A stretch of 40,361 nucleotides of DNA, taken from NCBI GenBank assembly GCA_023379935.1, contig JAMCPD010000014.1, positions 1 to 40,361 on the forward strand, given 5' to 3'. Shown here piece after piece: positions 34,448-40,361 of this stretch (the stretch's first letter is position 1; each line of letters starts with the position of its first letter). A program made the translations under genes and the position numbers. The notes under the pieces were generated by a model. The model searched no databases. It was given only the letters and a program-made list of their open reading frames with translations, and was not told the origin of the DNA. This stretch comes from Actinomycetota bacterium. Lineage in GTDB: Bacteria; Actinomycetota; Acidimicrobiia; Acidimicrobiales; JAMCPD01.

Positions 34448-34984
34448 TCAGATGGCAGAAATTTGATGAAGTAAGTCGGCCATTTCAACAGCAGTGCATG
34501 CAGCCTCAAAACCCTTGTTGTCCCGCCCCTCTCCGCTGCGTTGCATAGCTTGGGCAAGTGTGTCTACAGTAAGTACACCGAATATGACAGGTACTTTGGT
34601 ATCCAACTGCACCCTTTGTATCCCTGCGGCAGCCTGATGTCCGACATAAAGATGGTGATCGGTATCTCCGCGTATTACAGCACCCAAACAAATAATCGCA
34701 TCAAAGCCTTTAGTGGACATATCCTTAGATCCTCCAATGCCCGAAGCCAATGCGGCTGCCGCCAATGGAAGTTCAAATGAACCGGGAACCCAGACAACTT
34801 GGACTGAACCACTTTTTACATGGCAATATTCCAATCCACGCCGCGCACCAAAAAGCAGACGCTCTGTAACTTTCAGATTGAATTTGCTGCATACTATGGC
34901 AATTTTGTAGGCCTCACCTTCAAGGCTTCCGATTAAATCACCATCACCAAGTTGCGGAAAGTCTTTTGGACTGATTCCTGCCAT
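34448..34984 (-). CDS. ribH: 6,7-dimethyl-8-ribityllumazine synthase
   Basis: 178 residues. Motifs: IAIVCSKFNLKVTERLL, VVWVPGSFELPLAAAALA, CLGAVIRGDTDHHLYV (the catalytic His lies in TDHH), GVLTVDTLAQAMQRS and NKGFEAACTAVEM. It condenses the RibBA product with the pyrimidine from RibD. The usual xHF[DE]YV after the catalytic His is HHLYV here, a mild divergence. Part of the rib operon. Confidence 0.93.
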   Translation of the reverse strand: MAGISPKDFPQLGDGDLIGSLEGEAYKIAIVCSKFNLKVTERLLFGARRGLEYCHVKSGSVQVVWVPGSFELPLAAAALASGIGGSKDMSTKGFDAIICLGAVIRGDTDHHLYVGHQAAAGIQRVQLDTKVPVIFGVLTVDTLAQAMQRSGEGRDNKGFEAACTAVEMADLLHQISAI

Positions 34985-35040
34985 CTGCTACCTACGAAAC
35001 TGTTCGGTCTTAGCGGATTTACCCATGAGCAGATATGATC

Positions 35041-36327
35041 CTATATCTGCTCATGATGAACATCGTCCAAACCATCCAGCAAATGACCCATACGTTCACG
35101 CTTGGTTCGTAGATACTTGATGTTTTCTTTGGTCGGGATGGATTCCAACGGAACCCGTTCGGTTATTATCAGTCCAAATCCTTCCAAGCCACCGTACTTG
35201 GTGGGATTGTTGGTCATCAACCTCATTGTGGTTACGCCCAAATCTGCTAAAATCTGAGCACCAATACCGTATTCACGACTGTCCACCGGCATACCTAAGG
35301 AAAGATTTGCGTCAACGGTATCCTGCCCCTGCTCCTGGAGGGTATATGCCCTCAGTTTGTGAGCCAACCCGATTCCGCGCCCCTCATGTCCGCGCAAGTA
35401 CACAACTACACCGCGACCCTCTTCGCTTATCATGCGCATTGCGGCTTCAAGTTGCGAACCGCAATCACAACGGCGTGACCCGAAAACATCACCGGTCAAG
35501 CACTCCGAGTGCACACGCACCAAAAGGCCGTCTACGCCTTCAATATCCCCTTTGACCAATGCAACATGTTGTTCTCCGTTTAGAATCGACTCATAAGCAT
35601 AACAGGTAAACTCGCCAAGTTCGGTTGGTAACGTTGCTCTGGCAACCTGCTTAACCAATTTTTCTTTTCTATGACGCCAGCGGATAAGATCAGCTATTGA
35701 AACTATCACGAGATTATGTTTTGAAACGAACCTTCTCAACTCATCAAGCCGTGCCATATGTTTTTTGTCTTCGCTTACTATCTCACATATAACCGCAGCG
35801 GGGTATAGTCCCGCGGCAGTTGCAATATCTACAGCAGCCTCCGTATGGCCGGCTCTTTTTAGCACCCCACCGGGGGTATATCGTAAGGGCAGGATATGTC
35901 CCGGGCGTACGAAATCAGCCGGGGTGGTTTTGGTATCTATCAATGCCTCAATGGTTGCAGCCCTGTCATGTGCGGATATACCTGTTGTCGTAGCATGTTT
36001 GTAGTCAACCGTAACAGTAAAAGCGGTATGACGAGGTTCGGTATTATGGGCAGGGTCAACCATTAAGGGCAGTTGCAACTCATCAAGACGCTCACCGTTT
36101 ATAGGCACACATATCAGTCCGGAAGTGTGTTGTAAAAAAAATGCGATCTTATCAGCAGTGGCAAACTGGGCAGACATGATCAAGTCCCCCTCATTTTCCC
36201 GATTCTCATCATCAACAACCACTATCGGATCACCTGATGACATAGCAGCTATAGCTTCTTCAATGGTATTGAACTCTTCACACTGCTTATTCTCACTCTG
36301 TTTGTTCTCACTATTTTCTTTAATCAT
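35041..36327 (-). CDS. ribBA: Bifunctional DHBP synthase/GTP cyclohydrolase II
   Basis: 428 residues. An unusual Asn/Glu/Lys-rich N-terminus (about 1-18) precedes the DHBP synthase domain (VVVDDENRENEGDLIMSAQ at about 37-54, then HTEAAVDIATAAGLYPAAVI). The GTP cyclohydrolase II domain (about 225-410) has zinc ligands Cys276, Cys287 and Cys289 (HSECLTGDVFGSRRCDCGSQ), YLRGHEGRGIGL and LMTNNPTKYGGLEGFG. It supplies both riboflavin precursors. Its start overlaps the ribD stop (ATGA). Confidence 0.95.
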   Translation of the reverse strand: MIKENSENKQSENKQCEEFNTIEEAIAAMSSGDPIVVVDDENRENEGDLIMSAQFATADKIAFFLQHTSGLICVPINGERLDELQLPLMVDPAHNTEPRHTAFTVTVDYKHATTTGISAHDRAATIEALIDTKTTPADFVRPGHILPLRYTPGGVLKRAGHTEAAVDIATAAGLYPAAVICEIVSEDKKHMARLDELRRFVSKHNLVIVSIADLIRWRHRKEKLVKQVARATLPTELGEFTCYAYESILNGEQHVALVKGDIEGVDGLLVRVHSECLTGDVFGSRRCDCGSQLEAAMRMISEEGRGVVVYLRGHEGRGIGLAHKLRAYTLQEQGQDTVDANLSLGMPVDSREYGIGAQILADLGVTTMRLMTNNPTKYGGLEGFGLIITERVPLESIPTKENIKYLRTKRERMGHLLDGLDDVHHEQI

Positions 36328-37376
36328 TTGAATTCTCCGTTACCTTTCTTGACAGAGGCAATCTCAATCTTTAAATCATCTTCCAACCTGGTTATAGACA
36401 ACAGCTTCCCCCGCCAAATATCATCCATACTTTTAGCACCAGGTCCGTCAAACATGTGAAGTCCATCGTTGCCAGCCAACAAAGCCGGTGCAATGTAAAA
36501 CACATAACGATCAATTAATCCTTCATTATGTAAGCTATATCCTACTTTAGCACCGCCCTCTACCAATAGTTGAAGTATACCTTTTGAACCCAGTTCATCA
36601 AGCAAATCGGAAAGTTTGCCCTCAAACTCAAAAGCGGGTTGGATATCGGCTGTCGGTGGCGATTTCCCAAGTACTATCCGCATAGGCTGATTCGGGGAGC
36701 TCTGCTCGCTCAAGCGCACCCTTAAAGACGGATTATCTATGCGTACTGTATTGGCACCTACCAGTACAGCATCACTTTCCTGACGTAGTTTATGTACATC
36801 CATTCGGGCCAGATTCCCGGTAATCCACTTACTTGAACCGTCAGGTGCCGCTATATACCCGTCCATAGTGATAGCAAGTTTTAAGATAACCCATGGACGC
36901 CCTGTCGTGCGGTGCTTGATATATGCTGCCAACTGTTCTTTAACTTCATTTTCTCCAATTCCCAATTCAACCTGAATGCCGGCTTCTTTCAATGCAGCAA
37001 TTCCTTTCCCCGATACACGGGGGTCGGGATCGGGTATACCAATAACAACCCTGGATACACCTGCTTGAATAATCGCCTCTGTACAAGGAGGAGTATTGCC
37101 ATAATGGGCACATGGCTCCAAGGTAACATACATTGTGCTTGACTTGGCGGCTTTCCCCGCATGAGACAGTGCAGCAATCTCTGCATGTTCACCCTTAGGC
37201 GCCGTTACACCCTTGAACACTCCTTCAGCGCACAACAACACGCAACCAACCCAAGGGTTCGGTGCTACAGTACTTCGGACTGTTTGTGCAAGTTCAATGG
37301 CATCCAACATAATCTTATAATCATCTTGAATGTCTGTATTATCTTGAATGAAAGAGTAACTGTTCTGACTCTTCAT
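36324..37376 (-). CDS. ribD: Riboflavin deaminase/reductase
   Basis: 350 residues. The deaminase domain has zinc ligands in HAEIAAL (His64, Glu66) and EPCAHYGNTPPC (Cys89, Cys98). The reductase domain begins WVILKLAITMDGYIAAPDGSSKWI and has LRQESDAVLVGANTVRIDNPSL and LLVEGGAKVGYSL. It catalyses steps 2 and 3 of riboflavin synthesis. The start overlaps the rpe stop. In many actinobacteria ribE (riboflavin synthase) lies between ribD and ribBA; here they overlap, so ribE is elsewhere or replaced. Confidence 0.94.
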   Translation of the reverse strand: MKSQNSYSFIQDNTDIQDDYKIMLDAIELAQTVRSTVAPNPWVGCVLLCAEGVFKGVTAPKGEHAEIAALSHAGKAAKSSTMYVTLEPCAHYGNTPPCTEAIIQAGVSRVVIGIPDPDPRVSGKGIAALKEAGIQVELGIGENEVKEQLAAYIKHRTTGRPWVILKLAITMDGYIAAPDGSSKWITGNLARMDVHKLRQESDAVLVGANTVRIDNPSLRVRLSEQSSPNQPMRIVLGKSPPTADIQPAFEFEGKLSDLLDELGSKGILQLLVEGGAKVGYSLHNEGLIDRYVFYIAPALLAGNDGLHMFDGPGAKSMDDIWRGKLLSITRLEDDLKIEIASVKKGNGEFK

Positions 37377-38107
37377 GAATTTAATTGACCGGTCAATGCC
37401 CCAATTGCGGCATTTTTTAAATCAATTACCGCTTTAGCCGCATCTTGAGTTTTATTTTTAGACTCATCTCCATAAGAAAAGACGGCGGTCCCGGCAACCA
37501 ATACTCGTGCACCAGCTTGCACGGCACCAGGTGCGGTTTGAATGTCTATACCGCCATCGACCTGCAGGTCACAATGGAGATTATTCGAATCTATAAAAGA
37601 GCGTGCCACCCCGACTTTTTCTATAACTTCTTGTATGAAGTGTTGACCTGCAAATCCTGGGTGTACCGTCATCAACAACAGCAGATCTATCTTATCCAAC
37701 CAATCTTCAAGTAGAAAAAACGGGGTTTGGGGATTGGCTGCCAGCCCAACACTCAAACCAAGCGACCTCATTTGAGCAATTAGATTTTCTGTATCACCCA
37801 CCTCTATATGTACTGTGCAGCTGTTTGCTCCGGCATCACGAAAAGCTTCTAAGTACTTTCCGGGATTTTCGATCATCAAGTGACAGTCAAAATACATACT
37901 TGAATATTTTCTAAGAGATTGTACTACACAGGGACCAACTGTGATATTTGGGACAAAATGTCCGTCCATCACATCTATATGCAACCAGTTGGTAACCTCC
38001 ACTAAATCGGCAACCGTCTGTGCCAAGTTGCCAAAATCAGCAGACAATATAGATGGGGCTATCGTTACCTGAGAATCAAAAGTACCTTTTTCCGTTACAG
38101 CACACAT
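37373..38107 (-). CDS. rpe: Ribulose-phosphate 3-epimerase
   Basis: 244 residues, a beta/alpha barrel: APSILSADFGNLA, WLHIDVMDGHFVPNIT (His43, Asp45, Asp48 region binds metal), FDCHLMIENP, MTVHPGFAGQHFI and LQVDGGI. It interconverts ribulose-5-phosphate and xylulose-5-phosphate. As first gene of rpe-ribD-ribBA-ribH-hisG it sits where ribulose-5-phosphate, also the RibBA substrate, is handled. There is no leader long enough for an FMN riboswitch in the 76-bp gap upstream. Confidence 0.95.
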   Translation of the reverse strand: MCAVTEKGTFDSQVTIAPSILSADFGNLAQTVADLVEVTNWLHIDVMDGHFVPNITVGPCVVQSLRKYSSMYFDCHLMIENPGKYLEAFRDAGANSCTVHIEVGDTENLIAQMRSLGLSVGLAANPQTPFFLLEDWLDKIDLLLLMTVHPGFAGQHFIQEVIEKVGVARSFIDSNNLHCDLQVDGGIDIQTAPGAVQAGARVLVAGTAVFSYGDESKNKTQDAAKAVIDLKNAAIGALTGQLNS

Positions 38108-38183
38108 GCGTCTACTTATTTAGTTTAGCAGTAACCGCATGGTTTTGCTAAGTTATGTCATAGTCAATACGGTAGAAGATCAG

Positions 38184-40361
38184 TTAGCTTTGATAACAGG
38201 AGAGATCTCCATCAAAAGTACTACTGCCACTCGGAACAGTAGACGCATACTGCCACATCCAAAGCGGTCCTCCACTAAATGGCTGCGCACCGGCGGTATT
38301 TGAAAGATAAGTATTAGCGCTACTGCCATTGCAGGATGTCGGATAAGGGGAAGCATTAGGCCCGTATTCAGCAAGCCAGTTTCCGACAACAAATAGTCCG
38401 CTTGTTGTCGTCACAGTGGACCAATTACCAGTTATGTTTGACCACTCGCCTGGAGAGGAATATATACCAACATACATGGAATTGTAGATAAAAAAGTACA
38501 AGGCACCTGTGAGCGACTCTATGTTATCCGCATAACCAGTAGATCCAGAACTGTCTGAACATCCATACCACCCTGAACCGCCACCGCATTCTACATCTAA
38601 AAGCCAGGTTTTTGGTGTACCGCCACTTAGTTGACTTACCACATAATTATAGGTATTCGCAGCCACATTATAACCATGGTTGCACCACTGATTGCCTCCG
38701 CAAATTGGCGGACCGGACGCATCTTGTCCGGCGCCCGGAAACATGATGAGCTCTAGCGGCGGGGTATCTGGACCTGTTGATCCGGTATCGTAGTTCGCTT
38801 CAGTCACGAGGCAGCCGTTATAATAAGATTCTGGTCCGCCATCAACTTGGACTAAATTAGGCGCATAAGGTGTTGTAGGTAATGTACTGGTAGAACATGT
38901 TGGAGCACTGGTGGAGAATTGATTGATATCAAATCCGGCTGAATTTTGTGCATAAGGATTCATTGTAAAACCTGTACATTGCGGAATACCGGAAGAAAAT
39001 TGGTTACTGCCTGGAGTGCTGAGTGTTGTATCACTAACCCAGTAACCGGTGTTGAGAAAATCCCATATATCGCTGGTACCACTTGGTGAAGATGTATCAG
39101 AAACAGCCAGTCCGGTTCCTTGACAAATAATAGAAACAGAACTACCTGATGATATAGTACCACTAGCAGCATAATTGCTATCGGGGCCTATATACTCAGT
39201 GGAGCCGTATGATGAATAGGAATAAGTGGTAGGGGAACCTATGGTAATAGGTACTGTGTTGGATGTAATGTTACTGGAGTTAGTGATTGTTATATTTATG
39301 CTATCTCCCGGAGAGGGATCCCAGTATTGTCCGTTCCACCATCCCGAATCGCTTGGGACCTGAAATACTACGCTGGTAGAACTCCAACTAATAACTTCAA
39401 AATAAGCACCATCACCAGGTACGCCCCAAGATATACTATTAGTGGTGTCATTAAAGCTTACATACCCTGATCCTTGTGATGATCCAAACCCACTGCCGGT
39501 TACGGTTACTTGGGTCAAGATTCCAGGATTAGAAGGAGTAATAGATGAGATATATACAGCATAGTAGGTATAAGTCACTGCATTTGATGTTCCATCACTG
39601 GTGGTTACTGTAACATTTACACTTCCGCCACCCGATGGTCCGGCAGGTGTAGTTCCACTACATGAGGTCGTAGAAGAACAGGAGACAGATGTTGCTGGAG
39701 TAGATCCAAAGTCAACGGTTGTACCGCCTGAGGCTGTGGAGAAGTTAGTACCTGTAATGGTAAACGATTGACCACCGGCAACCGGTCCTGAAGTCGGAGA
39801 AATTGAGGAAAGCGTTGGAGCGGGTATGTAGGTATAAGTAACCGCATTTGAGGTACCGCCACTGGTGGTTACTGTAACATTTACACTTCCGCCACCCGAT
39901 GGTCCGGCAGGTGTAGTTCCACTACATGAGGTCGTAGAAGAACAGGAGACAGATGTTGCTGGAGTAGATCCAAAGTCAACGGTTGTACCGCCTGAGGCTG
40001 TGGAGAAGTTAGTACCTGTAATGGTAAACGATTGACCACCGGCAACCGGTCCTGAAGTCGGAGAAATTGAGGAAAGCGTTGGAGCGGGTATGTAGGTATA
40101 AGTAACCGCATTTGAGGTACCGCCACTGGTGGTTACTGTAACATTTACACTTCCGCCACCCGATGGTCCGGCAGGTGTAGTTCCACTACATGAGGTCGTA
40201 GAAGAACAGGAGACAGATGTTGCTGGAGTAGATCCAAAGTCAACGGTTGTACCGCCTGAGGCTGTGGAGAAGTTAGTACCTGTAATGGTAAACGATTGAC
40301 CACCGGCAACCGGTCCTGAAGTCGGAGAAATTGAGGAAAGCGTTGGAGCGGGTATGTAGGT
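38184..40361 (-). CDS. Large surface protein: tandem IPT/TIG repeats plus GH25-like domain, N-terminus beyond window
   Basis: The frame is open across the whole span (725 codons plus stop) and runs off the right edge; an apparent GTG start at 39578 is only an internal Val. From the right come near-identical 88-residue IPT/TIG units (PTLSSISPTSGPVAGGQSFT, SSTTSCSGTTPAGPSGGGSV), then one divergent TIG unit (ITPSNPGILTQVTVTGSGFG). The C-terminal domain (FDINQFS, CNHGYNVAANTYNYV, WLLDVECGG, MYVGIYSSPGEW) resembles the GH25-like/DUF1906-like barrels of secreted actinobacterial proteins, with DxE as possible acid residues. It is rich in Ser/Thr/Gly. Probably a cell-wall hydrolase or adhesin. Confidence 0.8.
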   Translation of the reverse strand, partial: TYIPAPTLSSISPTSGPVAGGQSFTITGTNFSTASGGTTVDFGSTPATSVSCSSTTSCSGTTPAGPSGGGSVNVTVTTSGGTSNAVTYTYIPAPTLSSISPTSGPVAGGQSFTITGTNFSTASGGTTVDFGSTPATSVSCSSTTSCSGTTPAGPSGGGSVNVTVTTSGGTSNAVTYTYIPAPTLSSISPTSGPVAGGQSFTITGTNFSTASGGTTVDFGSTPATSVSCSSTTSCSGTTPAGPSGGGSVNVTVTTSDGTSNAVTYTYYAVYISSITPSNPGILTQVTVTGSGFGSSQGSGYVSFNDTTNSISWGVPGDGAYFEVISWSSTSVVFQVPSDSGWWNGQYWDPSPGDSINITITNSSNITSNTVPITIGSPTTYSYSSYGSTEYIGPDSNYAASGTISSGSSVSIICQGTGLAVSDTSSPSGTSDIWDFLNTGYWVSDTTLSTPGSNQFSSGIPQCTGFTMNPYAQNSAGFDINQFSTSAPTCSTSTLPTTPYAPNLVQVDGGPESYYNGCLVTEANYDTGSTGPDTPPLELIMFPGAGQDASGPPICGGNQWCNHGYNVAANTYNYVVSQLSGGTPKTWLLDVECGGGSGWYGCSDSSGSTGYADNIESLTGALYFFIYNSMYVGIYSSPGEWSNITGNWSTVTTTSGLFVVGNWLAEYGPNASPYPTSCNGSSANTYLSNTAGAQPFSGGPLWMWQYASTVPSGSSTFDGDLSCYQS
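39564..40361 (-). repeat. 264-bp tandem DNA repeats encoding IPT/TIG domains
   Basis: Units start at 39564, 39828, 40092 and 40356, exactly 264 bp apart (88 codons). The second and third look identical. The first differs only over its first 35 or so bases. The window ends six bases into a further copy. Confidence 0.95.

Noticed and set aside
38108-38183. FMN riboswitch ahead of the rib operon
   Set aside because: The gap is only 76 bp and shows no conserved FMN-aptamer segments; the first gene is rpe rather than a rib gene.
39578-39578. GTG start for a 464-residue protein
   Set aside because: The frame continues upstream without a stop through the TIG repeats, and no ribosome site or signal peptide lies at this GTG; it encodes a Val inside the protein.
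39617-40126. Two identical 81-codon frames on the minus strand
   Set aside because: They are out-of-frame shadows of the IPT/TIG repeat, and are identical only because the DNA repeat is.

Overview
The window looks like an actinobacterial genome, probably a moderate-GC lineage such as the Acidimicrobiia. The support is a mycothiol synthase (mshD), an alaS-ruvX-mltG-aroE-rodA cluster, an rpe-ribD-ribBA-ribH-hisG cluster, and low-complexity Ser/Thr/Gly-rich surface proteins. No rRNA, tRNA or CRISPR array was seen. The class assignment is inference; membership of the phylum rests mainly on mshD.

Bases 1 to about 7,670 are accessory and plasmid-like. From the left edge they hold the N-terminal half of a nuclease-helicase of the type ISP restriction-modification kind (minus strand), a small-RNA/micro-ORF region with two near-ideal promoters, and a small coiled-coil/HTH protein (minus). 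Next comes a non-coding region of about 1.4 kb (2,583-4,040) with origin- or centromere-like architecture: twelve AT-rich iteron-like units about 45 bp apart, flanking direct repeats, a 166-nt stretch with no cytosine on the plus strand, and a second family of GAGAGGT iterons. To its right lie two tandem paralogous coiled-coil proteins, one with a large inserted module, and a MobF-type relaxase cut off just after Walker B. The promoter/hairpin leader of the small HTH gene recurs, in the opposite orientation, upstream of both coiled-coil genes. The region is therefore bounded by inverted copies of one control element and all its genes diverge from it.

From about 7,700 rightwards the content is chromosomal. 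It runs through an unrecognised gene, nth, mshD, a VIT1/CCC1 transporter and a small membrane protein. A co-directional minus-strand series follows: polyprenol-phosphate mannosyltransferase, OmpR-type response regulator, histidine kinase, and three genes for prepilin-like proteins. Then come a flippase-like membrane protein, ppk1, a MscS channel, two SEDS proteins flanking a bifunctional-nuclease gene, and aroE. A seven-repeat lipoprotein is inserted on the plus strand before mltG, ruvX and alaS. After two small genes come hisG, ribH, ribBA, ribD and rpe.

The right edge (38,184-40,361) is a large secreted protein read on the minus strand. Near-identical 88-residue IPT/TIG repeats, copied at DNA level every 264 bp, lead to a C-terminal GH25-like/DUF1906-like domain. 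The window ends inside this repeat.

The most interesting part is the 1.4 kb non-coding region with its shared leaders and tandem paralogues. It may be the replication or partition module of an integrated or free plasmid whose initiator or segregation proteins are not ones I recognise.
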